Positions 22,544 through 34,988 of a stretch of 64,000 nt of DNA are shown here, one piece after another (position 1 is the first letter of the stretch; every line of letters starts with the position of its first letter). The position numbers were made by a program, and so were the translations under genes. Source of the stretch: Calocera cornea HHB12733 (lineage: Eukaryota; Basidiomycota; Dacrymycetes; Dacrymycetales; Dacrymycetaceae); NCBI GenBank assembly GCA_001632435.1, contig KV423918.1, forward strand, positions 310,001-374,000, given 5' to 3'. The notes under the pieces are model-generated. The model made no database searches and was not told the DNA's origin. It worked only from the letters and a program-made list of their open reading frames with translations.

Positions 22544-23751
22544 CGAACCTCAGCAGTTGTGGTATACAACTAGGAGCGCTGCGTCTGGTCGGTCCCATTC
22601 ACTACACACAGTGGCTGTGCACGCAAAAAGGAGTCAATTCCTCCGGTGACCCCTCCCTGGAGGACCCCTACGGATGCAATTTCCCGAAGTGACCCCTCGC
22701 TGACCGGAGCCGAGGCATGACTGGCGGAATCAACTCTACAGAAACAAAGCACCTGGCACACGTGGGCCCACACATTTTGGAGGACTTCCGAGTCTCGGAC
22801 AGCTTCGCAGGGGGTTTTAGGTCTGTAGAGGCCGTAGGCATGATTTGGTTCCCCTCGGAGGTTTGCTTCCGCTGAGCGGTTTACCTCCCCCACAGGATTT
22901 TATTCCGTTAAGAATTTGTCTCTTGTCTCTCCGCAGTGTGGTCTGCTTCCGGAGATAACCCCTCGGATGCCATTAGCATGGCGCATTACCCTAGCATGCC
23001 ATCAAACAACGCTTCTGGACAATTGCGCCCATCACAAAGTAGCAAGAAGATATGCAACTCAAAATGAAAAAAATGCAAATAGATGTCAGTATAGGCAAGA
23101 ATGGTGTCACCCTCCTACTCATGAAGTGTGCCAGTCTTAACACTATGATTTCTGTTGTAGATTGAGAAAATGTTGCTTCATCTGACTGAGCTGAACCTCA
23201 TCCATGAAAACACACCTGCTGTAGCACCTTTATCATAATAGCAGAGAAGTTTACCATTGTAAAGAGCATGCATTCTCAACAAATTACATTGAGAGTTGAA
23301 TATCTTCTTGCTACGTTATGATGAGTGCAACTGTCCGGAAGCATTATTTGATGGCGTGCTACGGTAATGTGCCATGCTAATGCATCCGGCGTCTTTACGC
23401 CTCCGAACAGTGGGTTAATCTCCCCGACGGAAGTACACCAATGAACGGAAGCAGATTTTGGAGGGCAAGCGCCAGCCACCCGGCGGAAGCAGATGTCAAC
23501 GCGGAGACATTCTTCCAAGCGGAGCTAAAAGGCAAGATTACTGCCCCTAGACCCAAAACCCCTTACCGTCCCAATACTTAGCGGGGCACAGGCCGGACGC
23601 ATTATGTGCGGCTTGTAATATGGCCGCGGTGAATAGACAAAGCTAATTGACATTGCTCTATCGAGAACAAAGGTAATCGTAACACCATACCAGTTCGCAA
23701 TCCACTTCTTGTTTCGGTTCAGGTCCAGCGGATCATCCTTTTTCCAATCGC
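22544..23751. other. Gene-free spacer between SDA1 and actin with repeats
   Basis: Contains an inverted-repeat element (listed separately) and GGAAGC-family words at about 22866-22960 (TTTGCTTCCGCTGAGCGG, TCTGCTTCCGGAG) and 23420-23520 (CGGAAGTACACC, CGGAAGCAGATTT, CGGCGGAAGCAGATGTC). From about 23525 to 23751 is the 3' flank of actin. Nothing else is supported. Confidence 0.5.
22964..23389. mobile_element. MITE-like inverted-repeat element
   Basis: The left arm at 22964-23060 (CGGATGCCATTAGCATGGC ... AAGAAGATATGCAACTC) is the reverse complement of the right arm at 23292-23389, with roughly 15 percent differences. The interior of about 230 bp is AT-rich and non-coding. The arms are unrelated to those of the elements at 8.6 and 41.5 kb, so this is a separate family. 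Exact ends and target-site duplication were not resolved. Confidence 0.55.
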
Positions 23752-25365
<1,614 letters not shown>

Positions 25366-25885
25366 GATGGACTGTCAACGACCAGGTCAAGCGTCAGAGT
25401 CGGTCAAAGATAAGAAAATATAGATGGAATGAAAAGGTGCAGCCGAGGCGGTTTGTGGCCTTTTATAACGGACTCGACAAGGCGGTGCAACTCCTGTCTC
25501 CGGCGCTGAGGCGCAGCGTAGCGCGCACTGCGCGGCAGCATCGACGAGCGGCGAAGTCGAACGACAGAGGAGCAACAGAACCTCATGACTTACCTAAGAT
25601 AGTAGGGTTGATCGGAGTGAAGAGAGGGAGACGACTGATGACAAGAGTGTGGACAGACGAGGAGCGAGGCCGAAGGTTCGGGGTACCGATTGCGCATGGA
25701 GCCCCCGGCTTTGGCACTTCAGGGCAAGCTCCTGCCTCGTGGCAGACTCAATGCGCACCGCGTGTGAGCGTCGGACGCGTATGCCCTCCCCTCGACGAGT
25801 ATAGTCAACGCCACCGCGCTTCCAGTGTGCATATATCCCGTACACTGGCCTCCTCATCTTATTTCTCGTACAACTCTTGCTAGCC
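25366..25885. promoter_or_regulatory. Shared promoter between actin and RPN10
   Basis: 520 bp between divergent start codons. A TATA-like TTTTATAA lies at about 25460 and a CATATAT word at about 25830 in the RPN10 direction. Open frames in this stretch run antisense to each other without homology and are not genes. Confidence 0.45.
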
Positions 25886-27132
25886 ATGGTGTTAGAAGCA
25901 TGCATGATCGTGTATGTCGTTTTGTTCTGGAGCCACATTTCATCAGCCTCTGATTACAGCGATGCAGCATCGACAACTCCGAGTACATGCGGAATGGAGA
26001 CTTCCAGCCAACGCGCTTTGGGGCACAGTCCGATGCGGTGTCTTCAATATTCCAGACCAAGGTGGACTCCAATCCGGAGAATACCGTTGGTGTGATGACA
26101 ATGGCTGGAAAGGCGTAAGCACTTCGTTCCCATCTGCCATGTATGTTGTAACCGAGTTTACAGACCCGAGGTGCTCGTCACCCCCACGCAAGATATCGGG
26201 AAGATCCTCTCGGCCCTCCACAACACAAAGATAGGCGGAGAGGCGGACATCGCAACGGGCATCCAGGTCGCTCAGGTGCGTTCTGAAGCCTCTATGCAGA
26301 CCGTGACTGATGGTCCGCTGTAGTTAGCACTGAAACATCGACCCAACAAGAGCCAGCGCCAGAGAATTGTCGTCTTTGTCGGGTCTCCTGTAAACGCAGA
26401 TGACAAGTCCCTAGTTAGGCTGGGAAAGAAGCTGAAGAAGAATAATATCGCAATCGACATCATTAATTTCGGAGAAGAAGAAGAGAATGAAGGAAAGCTG
26501 GAAGAATTTGTGAAGGCAACGGATAGTGGCAATAACTCGTCAGTGGCAATCCGGTTCATGGGCTAGTACTATACCCTCATATCTCTTCCAGGCATCTCGT
26601 TAGCGTTCCCCCGGGTCCCCATCTACTTTCCGATTTCATCTTCGCATCGCCGATGTTGGAAGGGGATGGAGCTGCACCACGGGGAGGATTCGGAGGTGGC
26701 GATGACTTCACTGTAGACCCCAATATGGACCCCGAGCTCGCCGAGGTGAGTGTCACTATCGTGCATAGGGTATCACCTCTCAACATTTCCTAGGCATTGC
26801 GGTTGTCGCTTGCCGAGGAGCGTGCGAGAGAGGCGGCAGCGGCGGCAACAGCAGCGGCTGCGGGAGAGCCACCGGCTAATGCACAAGCCGTTGCGTCCAT
26901 ACCGGGTGACCCTATGGACGAGGATGAAGCGATGCTGCAGCACGCCCTGGCGCTGTCTCAAGCAGAGGGTGCCGCAGGGGATCATGACGGTGACGTCCAT
27001 ATGGGTGACGAAGCGCCCGCTAGCGCGGCTGAAGGCGAGGAGGATGAGGAAGACGCCATCCGATTAGCTATCGAGATGAGCTTGAGGGAGAAGGAGGATG
27101 ATGGGGAGGGTGATAGCTCGCACAAGTCTTAG
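25886..27132 (+). CDS. RPN10: 26S proteasome regulatory subunit RPN10 (ubiquitin receptor)
   Basis: Six exons, 25886-25911, 25968-26114, 26164-26275, 26324-26538, 26592-26745 and 26794-27132, give 330 residues. The N-terminal VWA domain (about 1-190) starts [20 protein letters not shown] and shows [41 protein letters not shown] and [15 protein letters not shown]. The C-terminal part carries two clear ubiquitin-interacting motifs, [16 protein letters not shown] (about 262) and [17 protein letters not shown] (about 300), and a third similar helix, [12 protein letters not shown], across the last splice junction. RPN10 docks polyubiquitinated substrates on the 19S particle. An Ala-rich linker (about 232-240) is basidiomycete-like low complexity. 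Confidence 0.95.
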
Positions 27133-27294
27133 TTCCACTGCAGCGCAGAGACAATGTCAGGAGATCACACCGTGAAGTTAAAGGCGCACGGCACAAAGCT
27201 GGCTTACCATCACCCACCATTAAATTACACCGCCGAGGGAACATATGATGCAAATGCTGGTATGCTTTACAACGAACGTTCGTAAGGACGTTGA

Positions 27295-29534
27295 TTAATC
27301 TAGTCGACCTTCAGGCTTATGGTATCCGTTGGAATATGAGCCCGTTGGTGCCAATTCCGCCAAGATAAATCGTCGAACGGTCCAGATCAGACCAATAAAG
27401 AGCAGGAGAATGATGCCACCGGCTGAGAAGGGATGACTACTGGCCCATTGCTGCGCATTCAAGTTAGCTTCAGTCCAAGTCATCCCCTGGACCATACGTA
27501 CTGCGATAAACTCGAGGCCATTGTTGAGGCTCTACAACATGACGTTAAGACACTGGTCCGTGAGGTAATCAGGGGTACTTACCCGTATCGCACGCTCAGC
27601 AATGTTCTCCGAATGCCTGCCTCGTGCTGCACCGCGATTGATCGCATCGAGAGCAGAAAATATACTCTGCTGATTGGGGGAAATTTTCTGACTGGTTGCG
27701 TCACGGTCGTAATAGCGCAATGCCTGAGTATGTTCAGAAGCTGAGCCGCTCCATAAGGGAAAACGCGAACACTGTGATCCGATATGACGACGGCAGGCCC
27801 GTTCGATGCTTTCACTCCGTACATGCTCTTGAGCCATTTTGCCCACTTGGTGCTGTCCATCCAGACAAATACGACGGGCCGATTGAGAACCTTCATCCCG
27901 CTGTCTCGCCATGCTTTGGCCGTCGACAGTAGGACTGATTGCTCTTGGGCTGAGTCACCATCTAAGGCACCCAGAACGACAATCGGCTTCGAAGGGTTTC
28001 GCATCACTTCATCAAAATTTTGCGTGCTGAGCTCCGCCAAAGTGGGAAGCTTCTCTGATAAGAGCCAGGACATGATTGACCCGCGCGTTTGCGGCGCCGC
28101 GAGTGAGAGAGAGGAGGCAGCTCGAGGTTCATGGTCCTTGACAGCAACTAATGAAGCACCCTGACTGGGGTCCACACCGAGTAGGTTGAAGACATCGGGA
28201 TCTTGGGATTTGTAAAGAGGGGGTGAGCCAAGTAAGACTTTGGCGGCATTCTCAATTTCAACCTGTCCAAAATAGAAGTTAGCTTACGCCGCTGGGGTTG
28301 GTTCAGAGCGTACGATTTCCCCGGGGTCCGTCAAGAAAGTGTGCATGTAGAGGAAAAAGACCGGCTCCTTCCCTATTAGAGCCTCAACTTCCAGCTGTCC
28401 GACCTCCGACGCTGCTCTGAAGGGAAGTTAGCCGCTTTTCTCAGTGAGGTAGAATGGTTGTTGTACGCTGATATGGCTCTTGTTGCCCAGGTCTGCATGT
28501 CAGACAGTGACCTCCGACCGCGATATTCACTCTTCTCCCCAGCTTGGTAACTAGTCGTATCTGTCAGCGAGGCTCGAGACATCTGGTCCGACGATGGGGA
28601 CACACAAGACCAGTTGGGGAAATCCAGGCACTCCCTCCTTCTTGCACAGTGCTTTGTGAGCTTCGCAATCTACTTCTGCTATAACCAGCGTTCCCTTCAT
28701 TCTGTCAGCGAGCTCGATCCATGCTGCATCAACGCTGTTAGATGCAACCTCCACTCCACGGAGAAGACCCTTACTGGGGGCGAGCTTCTTGCAATGCGAA
28801 CACCTAGCAACAATCAGCAAGTAGGAGCGAATTAATATGGTTCAAGCCCACCAAGGCGCATAGAACTTAACAAACACGGCTCGGCCATCCGTCTTGTGAG
28901 CTTCGAGCATATCGGGGTCAAGAACGAGAACTTCCCCAGAAGGATTTTGAGCTTCGACAGATGCTGGTCGGCTCACGGATGATTTGCGAGAGAAGAGATC
29001 TTGAAAATTCATGTCGATGAAGCTGGACACGTTGTCAAAGGTTCGTTTTCCAGAAAACTTCTTGACCTCTGCTCCATCGTGGAATAGCTTCATTGTGGGA
29101 TACGCCTCGATGCCGTTTGCATCGCAGAGGTCTGTGGCAAAAACAGATAGAATCAGCACCAGGAATGTGTATTGTTGACATATGGCAGACCTCCCTGTGC
29201 CAAGCAATTGACCTGGGCCATGAATAAGCCATACGGGCCCCATTGCTTGGTCTTTGCAATGACCAACTCCTCCCAAGTTGGTGCGAATTTCTTGCAATGG
29301 CTACATTGGGGGCTAAAGAATTCAACAAACCTGAAGTGAAGGTGAGAATATCGTACACAGTCCACATGATTAAGTAGCAGACCATACACCTCTTGAGACG
29401 GAAGTTGTGAAGCTGGCGTCCGTAAGCTGAGGCCATGCGGCTTGGGCCGCAATTGGAATAGCCGACACCAAGGAGAATGTGAGGAAGAGAGCGGCAGGCA
29501 AGGGTGGAGCAACCCAAAGAGATGATAGCCTCAT
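27295..29534 (-). CDS. ER membrane PDI-like protein with two thioredoxin domains (Eps1/TMX type)
   Basis: Ten exons (29534-29383, 29330-29191, 29131-28852, 28803-28775, 28723-28606, 28550-28467, 28416-28314, 28262-27771, 27723-27583, 27531-27295) give 591 residues. Residues 1 to about 25 form a signal peptide (leader ending SLVSAIPIAAQA). Two thioredoxin folds carry CSHC active sites: FFSPQCSHCKKFAPTWEEL (about 55-70) and FYAPWCSHCKKLAPTWIEL (about 187-205). A long lumenal region follows, then one membrane helix, GGIILLLFIGLIWTVRRF (about 545-565), and a short cytosolic tail. CxxC PDI-family proteins catalyse or sense disulfides of secretory proteins; the single C-terminal anchor matches yeast Eps1 or animal TMX. 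No KDEL-type signal is visible, so retention would rely on the membrane anchor. The acceptor at 28724 was chosen because it restores KLAPTW. Confidence 0.85.
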
Positions 29535-30058
29535 GGTGAATCGATTGCTGCGAGAGGGAATGAGCGAGCAGCCGAGGTCAGAGGGGAGTGGACATGGATG
29601 AAGATGTCGGACAAGAACCCATTGGCGACCACTTACGAAGCATACCTGCCGGTGGCCTGGAACGACGCCACCGCCACTGCAGTAGACCTCTGGTGGCGAG
29701 AAAAGCCGAGTCGATTCAGGAGGAGAGGACCCTTATTAGAGGACAGACAGCGCGACCGTTCACTTTACACTATATATGTACCGTAACTAACTTATGCGTG
29801 AGCTACTGTACGTTCTACATACACGCGGCTCCCTTCGCAGAGTACAATATTATTATAATTACCACTGACCTGCATTTGAGGGCACAAGGTATGCTGGCCG
29901 AAATAACTGGAACCCTGGCCGGCATCCACTGGATACCATCGCAGCTTTGGGATGGTTTCCATCGAAGCAAAGAATTCCGCCGTACAAGTCGTCGACTCCG
30001 CAGAGTGCGTCCCTCACCTTAAGTCAGTCGTCCGTCAAACACCAGATTCCGCTCCCGA
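29535..30058. promoter_or_regulatory. Shared promoter between the PDI-like gene and TSC10
   Basis: 524 bp between divergent start codons. A TATA-like ACTATATATGTACC is at about 29768. No unfolded-protein-response element was recognised with confidence. Confidence 0.4.
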
Positions 30059-31392
30059 ATGGCAATGGCTGCCGAGCTCACCCTCTCTCTTCTTACCACC
30101 CTTCTCATCTTTTCCACCTTCCTCATCTTCAGCGGGATGGGCCAGAAGTGGTCCCCCAAGGGCAAGGTGCGTACCCCCATCAGAAAGTCGTACGGGCCGA
30201 GTTCATGTACCACAGCACTGTTATGTCACTGGAGCATCCCAGGGACTGGGACTGTGTACCGCACTGCAACTCGTACGCGAGGGCGCGAGCGTATCTGTCG
30301 TGGCGCGAGACAGAGCAAAGCTGGAGGCTGCGCTGACGCAGTTGGAGGTGCGCACTCCCGCGCTCCGGACCAGTACTTCCTAATGCCCCATCGCCGCGAC
30401 CTCCCTAGACAAACCGCATCTCGCCTTCTCAGAAGCTCACCATTTACTCATACGATCTCAGCACTGCTGCCGGTGCGCAGCAAGCCCTGCAAGCCGCGTG
30501 CGAGCTGTTCGGTGGACAGGCCCCGGATGCCGTGTTCCTCTGTGCCGGAGCGTCACGCCCTGTGTTCTTTGTGGAGGCGACAGAGGATGATTTCAAGGGG
30601 CAGATTGAAACGATTTATTATACAGCACTATGGAGCTCTTGGGTGTGTGATGAGAATTGGATTATCCTCCACCTGCTAACTCGCATGGCCCCAGGCTGCA
30701 GCAAAGTTGATGGCGCGCCAGAAGGTTCACGGAAAGATAGTACTTGTGTCGTCAACGTTGGGGCTCATGAGCTTCGTTGGCTATTCAGCCTATGCGCCCA
30801 TGAAATTTGCCTTGCGGGGTACGGGATCACTCCTCTCTCTTCTGCAGATGCTGACCATCGGTTCAGGGCTGGCCGACACACTCTACTCCGAGTTGCTTCT
30901 GTACGGCATCGGCGTGCATATTTTCTTCCCTTGTGGCATGTTCACGCCTGGATTCGAGGAGGAGAACAAAACCAAGCCGGGGATCACGAAGAAGATTGAG
31001 GAAGAGGACCATCCGATGCAACCAGATGTGGCGGCTGCCGTTTTACTGAAAGGTGTGATCTGTGACGCTCGCTCTTTCTGCAGGATTCTAAAGGGAAGCA
31101 GGCGTTAAAAATGGCACATACTCTATTGCAGCAGACTTCAATACCAAGGTCTTTAGGGCAACGACCCAATCTTCGTCCCCATATGGCAACCTGGCTGTCA
31201 AGTTCATCTTTGAGGTCATAGGTTGGGTACGTTCTACTATATTCCCATCTGGAGCACGGCTCATCCGTTCCCAAGTTTGGCGTAGCTGCCTGGCGACGAG
31301 GTGTCGACAACAGCATACGCAAGTACGCGTCTGAGCATGACGCATACCTGAAGCAGAAGGGGTTCTTTGACAAGCCCCCGCATGCCGCTTAA
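30059..31392 (+). CDS. TSC10: 3-ketodihydrosphingosine reductase (sphingolipid synthesis)
   Basis: Seven exons, 30059-30166, 30216-30347, 30433-30642, 30695-30818, 30867-31052, 31102-31226 and 31276-31392, give 333 residues. The enzyme reduces 3-ketosphinganine to dihydrosphingosine with NADPH on the ER. It starts with a membrane helix (about 5-28, [20 protein letters not shown]). The short-chain dehydrogenase fold follows: cofactor loop [59 protein letters not shown] with the catalytic Ser, Tyr and Lys (YxxxK). A C-terminal hydrophobic stretch is typical of KDSR/Tsc10. The intron at 30348-30432 is 85 bp, longer than its neighbours, so its exact ends are less sure. The second ATG (30065) is an alternative start. 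Confidence 0.92.
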
Positions 31393-31685
31393 GGGTTCCT
31401 CTCGCATCTTTGCTTCGTATTTGCATGCTTCCCTAGATAACTTAGTTAGGATTACGTCCTTTGGTGTCATGCTTGGCATGGCTGATGCTCTTACAGTCGA
31501 TACCAATTCATCCTCAGCTCGCTCTCTTACACTGTCATTCCGGCCGTCCACAACTCCAAAGGGTACCGACCAGTGTACCACCCAGATCGAAAATAGCCTG
31601 AACGTCACGGCCAACCTGATGCAGCTGTTTGCTGCCAAACAATGCACAATCACAATGAGTGATCTAGGAGCCATTGTTGCCGTTC
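31393..31685. other. Spacer between TSC10 and the duplicated UTP15 block
   Basis: About 290 bp with no supported gene. Short open frames on both strands lack homology. The right edge is the point where similarity to the 44.4-kb CTNNBL1/UTP15 junction begins. Confidence 0.4.
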
Positions 31686-33300
31686 TGGAAGTCTATGGCT
31701 GCTAACATGTCTATATAGTGGTGTGATCTTCATGCGCATGTGGTTCTCGTATCCATACGTAGCGTATGGTGGTCATGAGCTCAATGCGGCGGAAGCGACG
31801 AGTATGTTGAGTGTGCCCTGCAGTCGCCGAACTCTCGTTGGAGATCAAGCTCCACTTCGACTTTCGGGGTACTGATCGTAGTGGCAAGTCAGACAATGGA
31901 GATTATCCGATCCTGGATCGATGGATATCTGCATCAACATCAATTACCGAGTTTGGCCCTGCGATGGTGATCCACACACCCAAAACAATCGCTGCAACTT
32001 GGCACACAGCCTCGCTGAATCGTGCATCTGCCACGTACTTCGGTAGGAGTCAAAGAGCCGGTGCAAGGAAGACGTCGTCTCGTACTGTCAGAGCGGTTCA
32101 GAAGGTGGCTCCAGCTGCACCAGTCCCAGGGCAAAATCGTGGGCCGATCCTGAGGCACATGAGTGCGATGAGTCTTCGCATATACATGGTGTGCTTACTC
32201 ACGCTCTACAGGACTGCATCCAACATTGCTGCAGGCTGGACCTTCTCGAGCATGACACCATAGCGCTTCAACTTCCTCTTCATCTCCTGCCGGGTCTTGA
32301 CCTCCCGTTCCATCAACGCTGGCCGCGCACCGCTTTCGGCCCGGTCGCTACTTGCTCGACCTTTCTCCCGCTTAGTCCTTTCTCTGCCGAGAAAGTCCTT
32401 ATATCTGCCGCTCCGGAGTGCCTCGCGTTTCCAGTCGTCTTGTGCTCCCTCGCCCGCCTTTGGCTGCCTACGACGGATGGAGAGGCTCTCGTCGCTCATG
32501 CCCACTGCAAGACGCGTGCCATCGAGAGAAATGGCGAGGTGTAGTATGGGCGCTGGATAGCGCTTTGAAAGCACCGCTCTTCGGCTCGCGACGTCGAAAC
32601 CTTCACCATTTGCTCCAGACCGTCAGAGAGCCCTGGCAAGTAGTCTCCTAGGGAAGCCAGCGAGGTGATCCTTTCTCGGTGACTAGATAGAGTGCGGAGG
32701 TACTTGCCTCCGGCTACAAGATCCCGTACACGCAGTACAGGGCCCCAAGCGGAGAGTGATAGCACGCCGGACGGGAAGAGCAGCACATCCTTGACGGGCG
32801 ACTTGCGTGGCATGACCATCTCCGACCCGCCCGCGTGAGCGTCGAACAATCGTACATTGCCGTCATATGAACCGGAGAGAACAAGGTACTGGGGGAACGA
32901 GTCGGGAACGTAAATTGTCAGTGTGTCCATGGAAGAGGGGATGTTGAACAGATGCACCGTCGCGTCGTCTGGGCGGGAGAGGGGGGAGGTGTTATCCGGC
33001 GAGAGCTTTATCCCAAGAACTGGATTGGGTCTTGTAAGTATGAAGCATGGCGTAGAAAAGTCGCAGGACCACTGTTTGTGATCTTCCAGCGAGCGAGGAA
33101 TCGCCCTCGTACCAACGTCGAACAGCTGAGTCCGCCCTGTATGATTGCCTGCCACAAAGAGCTTCCCCTCACCTCTATAAAACGTGACCGCTTCTCGCCA
33201 CATCTGCGGACATATCTGCGCTGTAGCGGATGAAGGTACGGCGTACCAGGGCGCCGAAAAGGAGAGAAGTGGACGCAGGTGGTGCAGTAGGCTGGAGGCT
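31686..33300 (-). pseudogene. Truncated, frameshifted second copy of UTP15
   Basis: Minus-strand text matches the intact UTP15 gene at 44483-46172 along most of its length, for example LFDVGTRAIPRSLEDHKQ, LSPDNTSPLSRPDDATVHLFNIPS, LVLSGSYDGNVRLFDAHAGGSEMV, VKDVLLFPSGVLSLSA, LDGTRLAVGMSDESLSIRRRQPKA and KLKRYGVMLEKVQPAAMLDAVL. A frameshift at about 32570-32600 separates the WD40 part from the C-terminal part, the 5' end is lost beyond about 33300 and no start like MDYKP remains. The similarity continues past the UTP15 stop into about 31686, where it covers the last few codons of CTNNBL1 seen at 44385-44405. No protein of useful length can be made. Confidence 0.85.
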
Positions 33301-33539
33301 CCGGAGCTCTCCATGATCTGAATGGAATGACACTCTCGTCCGTCGGATATCGTATCGCTCCAGCTGCCAGGTGTCGCAGGCGTGGACGCTCCCAGCTTTC
33401 GTGGTGATAGATTTGACAGGTAACTTACAGGTATTGTACAATGGAGTTGAGTTCGGGAGCCGTAAGGCTACCGGCGCGCGGCCAGTGGTGGTGGCAATCG
33501 CTCCCAGCCGCACTGCCGCGCACAGGCTACAACTATATC

Positions 33540-34262
33540 TCCGTTTACTCCCATGTCCGCAACAGGGAGGAACTGCTTCCCTGGAGAAGTGTTTTGCTTC
33601 CTCTTGAGCGTAGTTTGGCTCCCCATGACCGTATCACTTGGAAGCTCAATTCCGTCCAATCTTTGCTTCCGCTTGCGGAGCTTACTTCTGCCTTGTGGTT
33701 TGCTTCTGTTAAGCCGATGCAAACGGCAAATAGTGAAAGCCGAGGCAAACACAAGCCCAAGAGGCAAACTCTAAAGCGGAATTCAGCGTGAGAGTCGAAG
33801 TAAACCGCGGAGCGGAAGCAGTTTTCATGTTAGGAAGCATTGTCCGGAAGTAGATGTACCTCGGAAGCAAATGGCCCATAGGAAGTACTCCTTTAGCAGA
33901 GGCACATTGCACCACGGAAGTAAAGCTTTGAGCGGAGTGGAAGCCAATCTCAAAGGAGAATCAAATATTGTGACGGGAGCAAAGTCCACAAGGGCATGTT
34001 TCGGAAACAAACCACAGGGAAAGCACGTCATTGACCGGAAGCAGCAACCAATCGAGCGGAAGTAGAATACCAGCCAGAAGTACAGCACCAAGGGGAGGCC
34101 AAGGGTGCCACGGAAGTAAAGTATTAAGCGGAAGCAAGGTATCAGGCGGAAACACATGAACAGCCGGAAACAAACTGCAGGGGAAAACCCCACACGGAAA
34201 CAATTCTCCAGGCGGAAGCATATCATGAGGCCGACCACCCATCGGAAACGAAACTTGAGGTT
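33540..34262 (+). repeat. 18-bp CGGAAGC minisatellite, second large locus
   Basis: Left part (33540-33780) has GCTTCC/GCTTCTG words in minus orientation, right part (33790-34262) CGGAAGC words in plus orientation. The best block, about 34110-34250, has consecutive 18-bp units: CGGAAGTAAAGTATTAAG, CGGAAGCAAGGTATCAGG, CGGAAACACATGAACAGC, CGGAAACAAACTGCAGGG, then after a short break CGGAAACAATTCTCCAGG and CGGAAGCATATCATGAGG. Same unit and register as the 19.4-kb locus but different variable halves. Confidence 0.8.
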
Positions 34263-34988
34263 GGTACACTTGGTGAACCAACCTAGTGTTGTCGACGACT
34301 TTACTATCTCGCCATGCATGCCGCTAGTTCTCACCATGTCCTTGCAGTGCATCTGATGCATCACATGCACTAATGCGATCACTCAGAAAGCCTGGATCGG
34401 TGTATGACTATGTCCTCATCAATCATGATGCAAATACAGTAACTTGTCGGCGAGGCAATAACAGTACAATGAATATCCACATCAGGATTGTTGACGATCG
34501 CTCCCAAACCGTCGCCTGGACATCTTTCGTTGCGTGATAGGGGCGCCAGTGAGTGTTGCGAAACAGCATACAGTATGGTAAGGCGTGTGGAGAATTGGCG
34601 TTGCGATGGCTTGAGCGGTCATGGGTTTCTTCTGTCGTACACATACATGACATCGTCTGCGTGAGATTGGTAAAATTCGGTGTTGGAAGATAGGGAGGAA
34701 TGATGTGGCGAAGGTATCGAGTTGTTGTCCCGGGGAGGATCCTGTTTTGAGAGTCCGCCAGTGACAAACGTGGCGCATGTCAGGCGCTCCCAAGCGTGCG
34801 TCGGTGCCAAGTTGACTTCTTGGTATCGACGGTCCAGCCAGGATTATATGTCGTCGTCTTCGTGGGTCTTCACTGCGCGCTGCTCGCTGCGGACCACGAG
34901 CTGCGCCGAACACGGACCATCGCTGACGGCATGCTCCAGTCCGAGCGGCCAACGCAGTGGCATGTAAACCAGGCGCATTACGAGCTGC
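34263..34988. other. Spacer downstream of the minisatellite
   Basis: About 725 bp with no supported gene; it is the 3' side of the VTT-domain gene on the minus strand. Overlapping short open frames have no recognisable domains. Nothing further is seen. Confidence 0.4.

Noticed and set aside
28735..28775. 40-bp intron with acceptor at 28735 in the PDI-like gene
   Set aside because: It breaks the frame; the acceptor 11 bases further gives a 51-bp intron and restores KKLAPTW.
31711..33314. Treating the UTP15-like copy as a functional second gene
   Set aside because: A frameshift splits it, the N-terminus is missing and the family is single copy.
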